Below are positions 10,545 through 24,930 of a stretch of DNA of 64,000 nucleotides, piece after piece. Position 1 is the first letter of the stretch. Every line of letters starts with the position of its first letter. This DNA is from Anoxybacter fermentans (lineage in GTDB: Bacteria; Bacillota; Halanaerobiia; DY22613), in assembly GCF_003991135.1 (NCBI RefSeq), contig NZ_CP016379.1, forward strand, positions 2,976,001 to 3,040,000, read 5' to 3'. The translations under genes and the position numbers were made by a program. Below the pieces are notes generated by a model that saw only the letters and a program-made list of their open reading frames with translations, was not told the DNA's origin and did not search any database.

Positions 10545-13103
10545 ATGTCCATGGAAGGGATACAGAATGACCATGTAAAATTGGTTGGTATTGAAGATCA
10601 GATGAAAAATGCTTATCTAGATTATGCCATGAGTGTTATAGTAGGCCGTGCATTACCTGATGTCCGTGATGGTTTAAAACCGGTTCACCGGAGAATTCTT
10701 TATGCTATGTATGAATTGGGAATGTATCCTAATAAACCCTATAAAAAATCTGCGAGAATTGTTGGTGAAGTACTTGGTAAATACCATCCGCACGGAGATA
10801 GTGCTGTCTATGACACTATGGTTCGGATGGCCCAGGATTTTTCATATCGATATCCGTTGATTGATGGCCACGGTAATTTCGGTTCCATTGATGGTGATGC
10901 AGCTGCTGCCATGCGTTATACTGAGGCAAGAATGTCTCAAATAACTATGGAACTCTTGTCTGATATTGACAAAAACACAGTTGATTTCCGTCCAAATTTT
11001 GACGATTCATTAAAGGAACCGGAAGTTTTGCCAGCGCGTTTGCCAAATTTATTAATTAACGGTGCATCAGGTATTGCGGTTGGTATGGCTACTAATATAC
11101 CACCTCATAATTTGGGTGAGGTGATTGACGGAATTATTATGTTGATTGATAATCCTGAGGTTAGTATAGAAAAATTAATGAAGGTAATCAAAGGCCCTGA
11201 TTTTCCAACCGGTGGAATAATTATGGGTAGAAATCGGATTAAAAAAGCGTATAAAACCGGTCGCGGGCATCTAAAAGTTAGGGCCAGAACTAATATTGAA
11301 GAGATGAAAAATGGAAAACATAGAATTGTTGTTACCGAAATTCCATACCAGGTCAATAAAGCTAAGTTGATTGAAAAGATTGCAGAACTGGTACGGGAAG
11401 GTAAAATAAAAGGTATTACAGATTTACGCGACGAATCAGACCGTGAAGGTCTGCGGATTGTCATTGAATTGAGAAAAGATGTTGTTCCTAAAATTGTTTT
11501 AAACCAATTGTTTAAACATACTCGGTTGCAGGTTACTTTTGGGGTTATTAATCTGGTTTTAGTTAACAATGAGCCAAAAGTTTTAAACTTAAAGGAACTT
11601 CTTCAGGAATATATTTCACACCAAAAAGAAGTAGTAACCAGAAGAATCAAATATGATCTTAAAAAAGCAGAGGATAAAGCCCATATTCTTGAGGGTTTAC
11701 GGATTGCTCTTGCTGATATTGATCGGGTTATTCAGTTAATCCGTAGTTCAAAGGACACAGCGATCGCCAAAGAGCGTTTGATTGATACTTTTAAAATGAC
11801 AGAACGGCAGGCTCAGGCGATTTTAGATATGCGCTTGCAACGTTTAACAGGTTTAGAGCGGGAAAAGATTGAAATTGAATACAAAGAACTTCTTGAAAAG
11901 ATTGCTTTTTATAAAGATGTTTTGAATGATGAAAAGAAATTATATGGTATTATTAAAGAAGAGTTACTAGAGCTTAAAGAAAAGTATGCTGATGAAAGAA
12001 GGACTGAGATTGTCCAGGACTATTCTTCTCTGGATGCAGAAGATTTAATTCCTCAGAAAGATTCAGTAATTACTCTAACTCATCAAGGTTATATCAAACG
12101 GATGCCCCTCGATCTTTATCGAAGTCAACGTCGGGGTGGCCGTGGGATTACTGGTATGAGTACAAAAGAAGAAGATTTTGTTGAGTGCATGATAACAGCC
12201 ACAACACATGATTATTTCCTCTTTTTTACCAATAAGGGTCTTGTCTATCGGTTAAAAGGATACCAGATCCCTGAAGCTTCTCGACAATCCCGAGGTACAG
12301 CTATTGTTAACTTATTGGAACTTCAACCTGATGAACGAGTTACCGCTGTAATACCTGTTAGGAATTTCTCGGAAAATAAATATTTAGTTACTATTACAAA
12401 GAATGGATTAATTAAGAAGACACCACTTGTTGACTATGAATCCAAATATACCAGTTTGATTGGAGTTACTTTACGTGAAGGGGATGAATTGATCTCTGTA
12501 AGACTTGCAGAGGAAGGTCAGGATATTATTGTCGGTACTGCTCATGGTAAAGCAATTCGCTTTAGTGAAAGAGAAGTACGTTCGATGGGACGTTCTGCTC
12601 AGGGAGTCAAGGCAATTACTTTAGATCCTCAAGATTATGTAGTTGGTATGGGTGTGATTAGTGAAGGTAGCCGGATTCTGACGGTTACTAACAAAGGTTA
12701 TGGTAAATTAACTCTGGAATCTGAGTATCGTCCTCAAACTCGTGGAGGTAAAGGTCTTATTACTATACGACTTACTGAAAAGAATGGTCATTTAATTACA
12801 TTGCGCGTAGTGAACAAAGAAAAAGAGATTATGATGATTTCTTCAGGTGGAATCATGATCCGTATTCCTATCGAAGAAATTTCTGTTCTAGGTCGGAATA
12901 CTCTTGGTGTTAAGATGATGCGTCTTGATCCAGAGGATGAAGTAGTCTCTGTTGCGTTGATTGATCCAGAAGATGAAAAAGAGATAGAAGAACCAGAGAA
13001 AAACGATACAGATATCGATGAAATAGATGATTTAGATAATGACAAAGTTGATTATCCTGATTTTATAGATCAAGAATATGATGAAGATATAGGAGACGAT
13101 TAA
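10545..13103 (+). CDS. gyrA: DNA gyrase subunit A
   Basis: Breakage-reunion subunit, 852 residues. Catalytic Tyr is Y125 ([10 protein letters not shown]). The quinolone-determining region carries the sensitive-type residues S86 and D90 in [10 protein letters not shown]. The GyrA-box that distinguishes gyrase from topoisomerase IV is intact (QRRGGRG) and six beta-propeller blades follow. The tail from about residue 805 is strongly acidic (runs of D and E), as in other gyrases that tune wrapping. Confidence 0.98.
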   Translation: MSMEGIQNDHVKLVGIEDQMKNAYLDYAMSVIVGRALPDVRDGLKPVHRRILYAMYELGMYPNKPYKKSARIVGEVLGKYHPHGDSAVYDTMVRMAQDFSYRYPLIDGHGNFGSIDGDAAAAMRYTEARMSQITMELLSDIDKNTVDFRPNFDDSLKEPEVLPARLPNLLINGASGIAVGMATNIPPHNLGEVIDGIIMLIDNPEVSIEKLMKVIKGPDFPTGGIIMGRNRIKKAYKTGRGHLKVRARTNIEEMKNGKHRIVVTEIPYQVNKAKLIEKIAELVREGKIKGITDLRDESDREGLRIVIELRKDVVPKIVLNQLFKHTRLQVTFGVINLVLVNNEPKVLNLKELLQEYISHQKEVVTRRIKYDLKKAEDKAHILEGLRIALADIDRVIQLIRSSKDTAIAKERLIDTFKMTERQAQAILDMRLQRLTGLEREKIEIEYKELLEKIAFYKDVLNDEKKLYGIIKEELLELKEKYADERRTEIVQDYSSLDAEDLIPQKDSVITLTHQGYIKRMPLDLYRSQRRGGRGITGMSTKEEDFVECMITATTHDYFLFFTNKGLVYRLKGYQIPEASRQSRGTAIVNLLELQPDERVTAVIPVRNFSENKYLVTITKNGLIKKTPLVDYESKYTSLIGVTLREGDELISVRLAEEGQDIIVGTAHGKAIRFSEREVRSMGRSAQGVKAITLDPQDYVVGMGVISEGSRILTVTNKGYGKLTLESEYRPQTRGGKGLITIRLTEKNGHLITLRVVNKEKEIMMISSGGIMIRIPIEEISVLGRNTLGVKMMRLDPEDEVVSVALIDPEDEKEIEEPEKNDTDIDEIDDLDNDKVDYPDFIDQEYDEDIGDD

Positions 13104-13104
13104 T

Positions 13105-13152
13105 TGTTGATAACTTTTGATTTATCCACCACTTATCCACAATTGTGAATAA
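13105..13152. other. Third DnaA-box cluster, just after gyrA
   Basis: Within 48 bases: TGTTGATAA (13105-13113), TTATCCACC (13122-13130), TTATCCACA (13133-13141), TGTGAATAA (13144-13152). Four boxes of mixed orientation, 8 kb from the main origin. Confidence 0.75.
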
Positions 13153-13190
13153 CTATTAATGAATACTGCTAATTTATTAGCATTATTACG

Positions 13191-13226
13191 GCTGTTGACA
13201 AAGTCAAAACGGTCAACAGCTTTTTT
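13191..13226 (+). terminator. Rho-independent terminator of gyrA
   Basis: Perfect nine-base stem GCTGTTGAC / GTCAACAGC followed by six T. Confidence 0.88.
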
Positions 13227-13474
13227 ATGTTAAAGAAATTTATGGACGGGTTATAGGAATCAGGGCGCATACGACTGTGAGTTTAGATTTGATAAGCGTG
13301 GTATAGAGCGGGGTGAACAATTTGCTTAATATGCAAAAGGGTAAGCAGTAAGAATTATCAAAAAAATGCTAAAAGCAGTTTCCATGGCTTTGGATCAGAT
13401 TAAGTACCATTGAAGTGCAAGATGGTAAGCTTATTTTAGGTAGATAAATAGATTTAAAAGGGAGAGGGTGAAAT
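13227..13474 (+). other. Intergenic stretch with possible gene debris
   Basis: No intact frame. Two short coding-like pieces in different frames (MLKAVSMALDQIKYH, then IEVQDGKLILGR and a stop) could be a decayed gene, but I do not recognise it and the call is weak. A GGGAGAGGG ribosome binding site for the next gene ends the stretch. Confidence 0.25.
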
Positions 13475-13481
13475 ATGAGTT

Positions 13482-14120
13482 ATGAGTAGAGTAGAATTAA
13501 GCATAATTGGTGTTTTTGTAGGGGTTATGTGTCCCCTATCGTTATTTGTTTTCGGATGGTGGCTTGTTGCACTGCTTAGTGTCTATAACATTTTAAATAT
13601 ATCGGATAACGTAATAGTTGGTATAGCTTTTGCTGGTTTAGGTGTTGGCATTATTCTTGATATTTTAGGCTTGAAAAACTTGATAAGCAGATTCTATACT
13701 TTGGAATTAAGGTGGCTAGTGTTGGTCTATATATTTTGGTCGTGTATAGCAGTTGCTTTCTTTATGGGGCTACCATTCGGTAATATCGTTCTTGGAATAA
13801 TCGCCGGGGTGTATATCGGTCGGAAACATTATTATGCCGGAACATCGAAAGATCTCTTTGCAATGAGCGCAAGGTATGTCGGTATATTTGCTGCGTTAAT
13901 CACAGGTATATTGGCGTCAGCTATAGGGTTCATGGCACTGAATGATCGTTATACACTGCGAATGATATACTCAAGTGTGGGACTAAAGCCAAGTAGCATA
14001 ACGGATGTGGCTAATGCCATCTTGGTAGGTATGGGGTGTGTGGTTCTAGTAGTGCTCCAATTTTGGTGTACAAAGTTTGCGGCTATGTTTGCATTCCGGC
14101 TGGGTAAGAGGGTTACTTAA
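13482..14120 (+). CDS. Multi-pass membrane protein, unknown function
   Basis: 212 residues with about six hydrophobic helices (near 8-30, 42-60, 74-96, 98-112, 131-155 and 178-200) and no recognised domain. The ribosome binding site GGGAGAGGG sits closest to an ATG at 13475 that opens only a four-codon frame overlapping this start, so translation may be coupled to that mini-frame, or the gene may have suffered a small shift at its start. It stands alone between the gyrA terminator and a palindromic repeat. Confidence 0.6.
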   Translation: MSRVELSIIGVFVGVMCPLSLFVFGWWLVALLSVYNILNISDNVIVGIAFAGLGVGIILDILGLKNLISRFYTLELRWLVLVYIFWSCIAVAFFMGLPFGNIVLGIIAGVYIGRKHYYAGTSKDLFAMSARYVGIFAALITGILASAIGFMALNDRYTLRMIYSSVGLKPSSITDVANAILVGMGCVVLVVLQFWCTKFAAMFAFRLGKRVT

Positions 14121-14130
14121 TGGTTTATTG

Positions 14131-14345
14131 ATGCTAAAAAACTAATTTTTCGCTTCATAAAGAAATTTTTCGAATCATCTAAAGTTCGATTTCAGTTGAA
14201 ATAAAGCATCCTAATCAATGGGGCGTCCTGGCCCTTGATTAGCTCATCACATCCTCATTATGAGGCCATTTTTTTCAATCTCACTAAGATGGTTTAACGA
14301 AAAATTTCAATAGCGCTCAAAATTAGCTTTTTGCAGTTTAATCAT
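14131..14345 (-). repeat. Palindromic MITE-like repeat, copy 2 (long form)
   Basis: Same family as at 1334. The left terminal arm is decayed (CTAAAAAACTAATTTTTCGC); the right arm ends GCAGTTTAATC. Flanked by ATTGATG (14127-14133) and ATTGAAG (14344-14350). Confidence 0.88.
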
Positions 14346-14367
14346 TGAAGAATTTTAAAAATTATGC

Positions 14368-14599
14368 TTGATATTTTCGAAATGATTTGTTAAAATAATA
14401 AATGTCGTTTGCAAGAGTTTGATTTGGATTGTAAGTTTTGTACTTCAATCTGGAGGTTAAAAACTCGATTTAATGTGTGTTAAAAAAATTCTTGACTTTG
14501 TTTAAATAATCTGTTAAAATAACTAACGTTGTTTAACAAAAAATTATTTTTCTAGATTTGAAGTTAAGACTTGACAAGATAGTTAAGAGATGATAAGAT
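14368..14599 (+). promoter_or_regulatory. Three tandem rrn promoters
   Basis: P1 TTGATA-17-TAAAAT (14368-14396), P2 TTGACT-17-TAAAAT (14492-14520), P3 TTGACA-17-TAAGAT (14571-14599). All have 17-base spacers. P1 and P2 share the surrounding CTGTTAAAATAA-type sequence and look like a local duplication. Confidence 0.85.
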
Positions 14600-14716
14600 A
14601 ATGGATGTCGCGATGATAGCGACAGAAAATGACCTTTGAAAAGTGAACAGCAATCAGCCAGAAGATTTCCTTTGAGTTAAGGAAATTAAGCACTTTAAAG
14701 TGCTTAAGATAGATTT

Positions 14717-19369
<4,653 letters not shown>

Positions 19370-19413
19370 TATCGAAGACCCCAGTATGCAGTTTTGAAAG
19401 TATAGATAAGTGT

Positions 19414-19489
19414 GGGCCATTAGCTCAGTTGGCAGAGCACCTGACTTTTAATCAGGGTGTCGATGGTTCGAATCCATCATGGCTCACCA
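19414..19489 (+). tRNA. tRNA-Lys (TTT)
   Basis: 76 nt cloverleaf; anticodon loop CTTTTAA between CTGA/TCAG arms; acceptor GGGCCAT pairs ATGGCTC; CCA encoded. First of seven tRNAs between 23S and 5S. Confidence 0.95.
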
Positions 19490-19494
19490 TTTAT

Positions 19495-19586
19495 GCGAAG
19501 GTGGCGGAATTGGCAGACGCGCTAGATTCAGGTTCTAGTGGGCAATAAAAACGCCCGTGGGGGTTCGAATCCCTTCCTTCGCACCA
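19495..19586 (+). tRNA. tRNA-Leu (CAG)
   Basis: 92 nt class II tRNA with a long variable arm; anticodon CAG; acceptor GCGAAGG/CCTTCGC; CCA encoded. Confidence 0.94.
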
Positions 19587-19602
19587 GCTAGCTTATAGTC
19601 AT

Positions 19603-19677
19603 GCGAGAGTAGCTCAGTGGTAGAGCATCACGTTGCCAACGTGAGGGTCGCGGGTTCAAGTCCCGTCTCTCGCTCCA
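19603..19677 (+). tRNA. tRNA-Gly (GCC)
   Basis: 75 nt; anticodon stem CACGT/ACGTG with loop TGCCA; acceptor GCGAGAG/CTCTCGC; CCA encoded. Confidence 0.95.
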
Positions 19678-19678
19678 T

Positions 19679-19754
19679 GCTCCCATCGTCTAGCGGCCTA
19701 GGACACCAGGTTTTCAACCTGGCGGCACGGGTTCAAATCCCGTTGGGAGTGCCA
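19679..19754 (+). tRNA. tRNA-Glu (TTC)
   Basis: 76 nt; anticodon TTC in CAGGTTTTCAACCTG; acceptor GCTCCCA/TGGGAGT; discriminator G and encoded CCA. One base after tRNA-Gly. Confidence 0.93.
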
Positions 19755-19758
19755 TTTA

Positions 19759-19834
19759 GGGCGCATAGCTCAGTTGGGAGAGCACCTGCCTTACAAGCAG
19801 GGGGTCATAGGTTCGAGTCCTGTTGCGCCCACCA
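19759..19834 (+). tRNA. tRNA-Val (TAC)
   Basis: 76 nt; anticodon TAC in CTGCCTTACAAGCAG; acceptor GGGCGCA/TGCGCCC; CCA encoded. Confidence 0.95.
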
Positions 19835-19840
19835 TTTTGC

Positions 19841-19917
19841 GGAGACGTGGTGTAGTTGGTTAACATATCGGCCTGTCACGCCGAAGATCGCGGGTTCGAG
19901 TCCCGTCGTCTCCGCCA
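19841..19917 (+). tRNA. tRNA-Asp (GTC)
   Basis: 77 nt; anticodon GTC in GGCCTGTCACGCC; acceptor GGAGACG/CGTCTCC, G discriminator, CCA encoded. Confidence 0.95.
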
Positions 19918-19925
19918 TTATTTAT

Positions 19926-20001
<76 letters not shown>

Positions 20002-20020
20002 GTGAAAAGTGAATAAAGTT

Positions 20021-20136
<116 letters not shown>

Positions 20137-20151
20137 TTTTTTAAGTAACGC

Positions 20152-20227
20152 TCCCCAATAGCTCAGCTGGTAGAGCAACTGGCTGTTAACCAGTGGGTCG
20201 CAGGTTCGAGTCCTGCTTGGGGAGCCA
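20152..20227 (+). tRNA. tRNA-Asn (GTT)
   Basis: 76 nt; anticodon GTT in ACTGGCTGTTAACCAGT; acceptor TCCCCAA/TTGGGGA; CCA encoded. Its last bases belong to a repeat that recurs inverted at 29.3 kb. Confidence 0.95.
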
Positions 20228-20377
20228 TTTTGATGTCTGTTTCAAACTTTTTCAAAGTATCCTTCCGTCTTTCCCGCACAAGAGAGAAGGCAGGAAAAAT
20301 GAAAATCCCTCTTTCTCCAATTTTGGAATGACAATGAAGCCCACCCACACCCGTCCCAAAAGGAAATTTTTTTTGAA
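20216..20377 (+). repeat. Inverted repeat, left copy, beginning in tRNA-Asn 3' end
   Basis: From GGGGAGC of tRNA-Asn through CTGTTTCAAAC, ATCCTTCCGTC, CTCTTTCTCC, ATTTTGGAATGA and AAGCCCACCC, this stretch is about 80 percent identical by eye to the reverse complement of 29183-29346. The match is cut at about 20377 and resumes at 22102. Confidence 0.85.
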
Positions 20378-20587
20378 GCTTTTTGCGTTGTGCGTCTTTT
20401 TTTATTAAAAAACAAAAAATTACTCTCTTAATTTTCTTAATAAAAATTGGTAATTTTCTTTATTGTTACCTAATAACCAGTCATTGTATATTATTACAAA
20501 AAGAAAGTTCTAATTTTGGGTATACCTACCCCCTTATAATTCGAGAAGTCTTTTTTAAAATCTAAACTAAATCCTTAATTTGTATCA
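20378..20587. other. AT-rich stretch, no gene seen
   Basis: No supported coding frame or RNA. It lies between the point where the inverted repeat is interrupted and the transposase stop codon, so at least part should be the end of the inserted element; clear terminal inverted repeats were not found. Confidence 0.4.
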
Positions 20588-21884
20588 TTAAGCCGGTTTA
20601 ACCAGACTTCTCATCTTGTCTCTCTGGTTTTCTTTAATACGGCCTACTGCCATCGTCAGCATTATTATCAATGCCAGAAAACAGCGCATTTTCATCTTTT
20701 TCAAACCACGAATAGTATGTCTTTCAAAACCATAACATACATCCAGACGGCTATTTATTCTTTCTATCGCTGTCCGTCCTTTATATTCCCTTTCCCAACG
20801 ATAACTGGAACGCGCTATCGGTGTAAATATTCTCCTATCTTCCGATAATTTTATCCTTATACAATTTGATACCTTGCATTCGCATTCTTTTTGCCCTTTA
20901 CATTCTATCCCATAGTGAACAGCCGGACAACGATATTTTAATGTCTCTCTATCCTTTTCAAATCCTCCATATGCCATTTGTCGTCTTTTTGCTGTTTCTA
21001 GACAATAACAATATACTGTTCCGCGATAGTCATACACTATATTATCATAATTAGACAACAACTTTGTTTTTTCTCCATCTCGCCACATATTTCTTATATC
21101 TATTACAGGTTTTATTTTATAGTCATCTCACAATTTTTTTATCAATTTGCTATCATCATAACCTCTGTCTGCCAGAAATATCTCACAGTCTTTTATTATT
21201 TCTGGATGTTTTTCTTCCACTTCTCTTAAAAGTTTATGCGCCACCGGAACCTCGTGAACTGAAGCTTTTGTAACTTCAAATTCTACTGGCAATTCATAAT
21301 CAGCATCTACTATCAAATGAAGTTTATAACCAAACCAATTTTTTATCTTCTTCCACAAAGTGCCGTCTTCATGTTCGCCTTGATATACCTTTCTTCCAAA
21401 GTCTGCATCAACATCCCTGCGTCCATCTCTTTTTTTCTTATTCTTGCAAAACTTTCGATTTCTTTTCCATCTATCGCCAGTCTTTTCCCATAATCAGGTA
21501 GCAATTCTTTTAGCTGATCTACTAAATAATCAAATATCTTATCTATCTCTTCCTGGTTTTCCATTATCTTTTTTAAAAATCGAGAGTAAACCCAGGAGGG
21601 TGGTACTTTATTACTAAAACCACACATAGCCCTTAATTGGCCGTTTCTAGATAATTCTCGCCTTAAACTCTCAATTGTTTCATGTTGATAAACAATCCCA
21701 GCCAGGATTGAATTCCACATTGCTCTTATCTCATAATCATTTCTTCCTTTGCCACGTTCCCTTTCTAATTTTTTCATTAACTCTTCATCAGGCATATATT
21801 CTATAACCAACCGCAGCCTTTCCAGATCGCCTAAATTTTCAATTTCAGTGTAGCAAAATAATCTTTGTTTGGTATAATAGCCAT
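20588..21884 (-). pseudogene. Decayed IS4/IS5-superfamily DDE transposase
   Basis: Three consecutive pieces of one transposase. N-terminal piece (21343-21810, IEYMPDEELMKKLERERGKG...) reads until a run of seven A, after which the reading frame continues in -1 (DGRRDVDADFGRKVYQGEHEDGTLW, then GYKLHLIVDADYELP and the DDE residue region FLADRGYDDS). An in-frame TGA at 21128-21130 then separates it from the C-terminal piece with the catalytic-Glu region GRTAIERINSRLDVCYGFERH. The 5' end is also shifted: ATG at 21882-21884 with AGGAGG leads into a different frame from the YTEIENLGDLERLRL segment. The frame change at A7G could be programmed, but the TGA makes an active product unlikely. Family name is from motif memory. 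Confidence 0.8.
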
Positions 21885-22101
21885 AGGGTGATTCCTCCTT
21901 TCGTGTGATTTTCTTGGCTAATTACTATTATATTACAAAATCACGGAGGTTCACCCTACTTTTTTTATTCTGGGGGCAATTTTTAATATCTTTACGATTT
22001 ACCCTAATAAAACCGGTATTTTAATATGTTTTTTGGGGTAAAGAAGTTTCCATTAACTCTATTTTTGTTGATATATCAAGACTTATTTACTACGCAAAAT
22101 A

Positions 22102-22190
22102 CTCTTTTTGAAAAGGAACTTGACTTTTTGCTTTTTTTTTGCTATATTATACATGATTATGTAATGTTAAACAGTGATAAATTTTGGCAG
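22102..22190 (+). promoter_or_regulatory. Stranded promoter, continuation of left inverted-repeat copy
   Basis: TTGACT (22120-22125), 17 bases, TATATT (22143-22148), then a leader. The stretch closely matches, in inverse, the promoter and leader of the small HTH gene at 28937-29095, but the coding part is gone here. It marks where the left repeat copy resumes after the insertion. Confidence 0.65.
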
Positions 22191-22254
22191 GTAGTGTCAA
22201 AAGATCTATGAAAAAATAAAAATGAGTCTATTTAAGGTAAGATAAGCGATTAAT

Positions 22255-22410
22255 CGACGCTATCGCCCTTGACAAACACCATCCAAATGGTGTTTAGAAG
22301 TTACCGAGGGCGAAGGGAACAGATATAAAGGCATGACAAATCAGTCCACCCTCGCAAATCCAGTTTACCATTTAGCTGGTTCGGTTTGTCAAGGGTGCGC
22401 TTCGCCGATA
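22255..22410. other. Structured 150-bp palindrome, unassigned
   Basis: CCCTTGACAAAC (22266 on) pairs with GTTTGTCAAGGG (near 22385-22396), and GCTATCG at 22259 recurs as CGATAGC at 22406. Between them is an inner hairpin AACACCAT/ATGGTGTT. The direct repeat ACAGATATAAAGG occurs at 22319 and 22447. Could be the end of the adjacent transposon or a decayed recombination site; no coding frame. Confidence 0.45.
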
Positions 22411-22461
22411 GCTGGTTTTAGTATTTTTTGCCTCAGGCTCTGCTAAACAGATATAAAGGTG

Positions 22462-23898
22462 TTATGCTGCTTGATATTGTAAGATAAATTCCTTAGCCAT
22501 CTGTATTAGTTTAGACCATCTGGCAGGCATATGAGGTAAGTCATTTAATTCAGGAATTACAACAGGTACAGAATTTTCAAGAGCTGAATGAGGTCTTAGG
22601 AAGTTGAAATAAGCAGTAAAGAGAACAGCGAAAGTTACAGAACCATCTAAGGACTTGAAGCCGTGAGTAGACCTATAGTTAGCTTTAAAAGTTCTGTGGA
22701 GGCGTTCAATAATTTGCTTAAGAGGTCTATATTCAGCAGAAATAGGGTCTTCATTGGTAAGTCCAATGACCTGATTAATATCAAAGTAAATGCCGTATTG
22801 AGCAAAGTACTGTTGAGCCAGAAAATAAATAGGGTTGCCATCAACAACGAAGGATAAATTATCAGGGATGGTTTTAAGTTTGGATAGAACATCATCTATA
22901 GCTTTGATGGCAGAAAGAGTGTCTTTATTAGGTGAGACGCGATAAGAGAGAATGATCTTTTTTACGGCATCGAAGAAGAAGAAAATATATTGCCATTTGG
23001 CATCGACTTTGATATAAGTTTCGTCTCCACAAAAGGAGTTGGAGAGTTGATAAGGGTAATGATCGACAAAAGGCTTGATAAGGCAAGCGACAGATTCAGC
23101 GTAGTTTAGTACGGTTTGATGAGATATTTTAATACCATGGATATCTTCCATCAAGGAAGCAGTATTTCTGGAAGAGAGTCCGTAGTTAACGTAATAAGTA
23201 AGAATCAAGCCCAGAGTATGAGGAGAAGCGTGAATTTTAGAGATATCTACATCAGGTATGGCAGGGCTGGATTTACTCAAAGGTTTGTAATCGAAGTTGA
23301 ACTGACGATAGATATAACGAACTTTAAACTCATGAGGAGCGATTTTAAATCTCTTTTTCTGTTCTTTAGACATAGAAGCAAGATTATTCAAATAGAAAGG
23401 GCAATTATCATTTTTGCATTTAAAGATAAAGTAGTCCTTACGTTCCTTAATTTTTTCGAGTCGTTTGGAGCAATGAGGGCATTTAAGAATGGCAGCCTTA
23501 GAATAGTAATTTTTAAAGTTGAAATTACAGGAACAGACTTTACATTTAAACTGTCCTCTGCCACCATTGTTATCATACAAATATTGATGAGGAGCGCCAC
23601 ATTGTGGGCATACAAGGTTATTGGGTATTTTAACTTTTTTGTTTTTATGACGTTTGATAGGTTTAAGAGGTTTACCATGTGAGTTTTGATAATCGATTAG
23701 AAGTTGGTTAAAGTTCAGTTTTTCAGGGATTTCAATAATGGGCATTTGATCAACCTGAAGTTTTCGGTAGGGTTTGTCAATCAATTTATCATGAGCTTTA
23801 AGAGTAATATGCTTACCAAGCAAAGAGCTGATGAGGAAAACAATGATTTTTTGTTGAATTTGAATGTATAACAGTAATATTTGAATTAATTTAATCAA
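22462..23898 (-). CDS. DDE transposase with N-terminal zinc ribbons
   Basis: 478 residues, intact. Two zinc-ribbon-like CxxC pairs: CPQCG...CKVCSC (about 97-126) and CPHCSKRL...CKNDNC (about 140-167). An HTH-like region follows, then an IS6-like catalytic core: first Asp in GDETYIKVDAKWQY, second in VVDGNPIYF, Glu in IIERLHRTFKANYR. Sits alone without an accessory ORF. Terminal inverted repeats were not identified, so element ends are unknown. Its insertion probably removed the start boundary of the first gene cassette downstream. The family assignment is approximate. Confidence 0.8.
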   Translation of the reverse strand: MIKLIQILLLYIQIQQKIIVFLISSLLGKHITLKAHDKLIDKPYRKLQVDQMPIIEIPEKLNFNQLLIDYQNSHGKPLKPIKRHKNKKVKIPNNLVCPQCGAPHQYLYDNNGGRGQFKCKVCSCNFNFKNYYSKAAILKCPHCSKRLEKIKERKDYFIFKCKNDNCPFYLNNLASMSKEQKKRFKIAPHEFKVRYIYRQFNFDYKPLSKSSPAIPDVDISKIHASPHTLGLILTYYVNYGLSSRNTASLMEDIHGIKISHQTVLNYAESVACLIKPFVDHYPYQLSNSFCGDETYIKVDAKWQYIFFFFDAVKKIILSYRVSPNKDTLSAIKAIDDVLSKLKTIPDNLSFVVDGNPIYFLAQQYFAQYGIYFDINQVIGLTNEDPISAEYRPLKQIIERLHRTFKANYRSTHGFKSLDGSVTFAVLFTAYFNFLRPHSALENSVPVVIPELNDLPHMPARWSKLIQMAKEFILQYQAA

Positions 23899-24068
23899 GG
23901 TTTGCTACCCCCTTCTTTTTTTGGTGATTTGGTTTGGTTAATTCAAATATACCTTAAAAAAAAGGGGTGGCAAGTTTTAAATAAAAAAAAATTAGTAATA
24001 TCAAGGGGTTATGGTCAAAAACTTAAAAAAACTTTTGACAATACGCTTTGGCAAAAAGGAGGGTAAAA

Positions 24069-24797
24069 ATGAGTGATTCAGAAATAAGAATCAAGCCAAA
24101 AGCGGGAGCTGGAGATGTGGCCTACACAGCCTTAAAGGCAGGTCTTTCAACGATACCGGTTATTGATGGGCTAGCCGCAGAGATTTTCTCGGCAATTATT
24201 GTTCCTCCACTTTCTAAGCGGCGTAATGAATGGATAGAATCAATCGCCAAAGGTCTCAAGGCGCTAGAAGAAAAAGTTGATGATTTTAATATTGAAGCTC
24301 TTTCTCAGAACGAGATGTTCATCACAACAGTTATGCACGCGAGTCAAGCAGCGATTCGCAATCATCAAAAAGAAAAACTTGAAGCTTTGCGCAATGCGGT
24401 TCTAAATGCAGCTTTACCAAATGCTCCAGAAGAAGATATTCAACTTATGTTTCTTAACTTTGTTGATACTCTTACGCCATGGCATTTGAGAATATTGAAA
24501 TTCTTTGACAACCCCCAAGAATGGGGGCGAAGAAACAGTATTACATATCCAAACTGGTCAATGGGCGTCCCATCAACCGTTTTAGAACACACCTTTCCAG
24601 AATTGAGAGGGCGACGCGATTTTTACGATCAGATTGTGAAAGACCTATTTGTTCGGGGATTAATGAACATAGAGTCTTTGCATGTTACTATGACTTCACA
24701 AGAGATGTTTGCTTCTCGTACAACGGATATGGGAAAGCAATTTATTAACTTTATTACATCACCAATTGAGAGTGATGATGAAAAACAACAAAGTTAG
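24069..24797 (+). CDS. Cassette 1: hypothetical protein
   Basis: 242 residues. ATG 24069 directly follows AAAGGAGGGTAAAA; an in-frame TTG further upstream is not needed. I do not recognise a family. The N-terminal third has a hydrophobic stretch (TALKAGLSTIPVIDGLAAEIFSA) that could insert into or lie on a membrane; the middle is helical and charged (LKALEEKVDDFN; HQKEKLEALRNAV); the C-terminal half looks globular. The stop lies 12 bases before an attC-like site, the usual spacing in integron cassettes. The cassette's own 5' boundary (expected GTTAGCC) is missing, apparently lost at the transposon side. Confidence 0.7.
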   Translation: MSDSEIRIKPKAGAGDVAYTALKAGLSTIPVIDGLAAEIFSAIIVPPLSKRRNEWIESIAKGLKALEEKVDDFNIEALSQNEMFITTVMHASQAAIRNHQKEKLEALRNAVLNAALPNAPEEDIQLMFLNFVDTLTPWHLRILKFFDNPQEWGRRNSITYPNWSMGVPSTVLEHTFPELRGRRDFYDQIVKDLFVRGLMNIESLHVTMTSQEMFASRTTDMGKQFINFITSPIESDDEKQQS

Positions 24798-24809
24798 GAA
24801 GCCGACTTC

Positions 24810-24892
24810 GGCTAACATGGTGTATGCGGTTCGCTACGCTCACCAAATGCTAGGCTTTACCTCGCACTTCGCATACACCGAGAACGTTAAGT
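24810..24892 (+). other. attC-like recombination site 1
   Basis: R'' GGCTAAC at 24810-24816, R' GTTAAGT at 24886-24892. Inner arms GGTGTATGCG and CGCATACACC pair; unpaired GAGAAC-type bases flank the R' side. 83 bp. All features match the RYYYAAC...GTTRRRY layout of integron attC sites. Confidence 0.85.
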
Positions 24893-24930
24893 GAAATTGT
24901 GCTTAGAATGTTAATAAAGGAGCAATAGGT

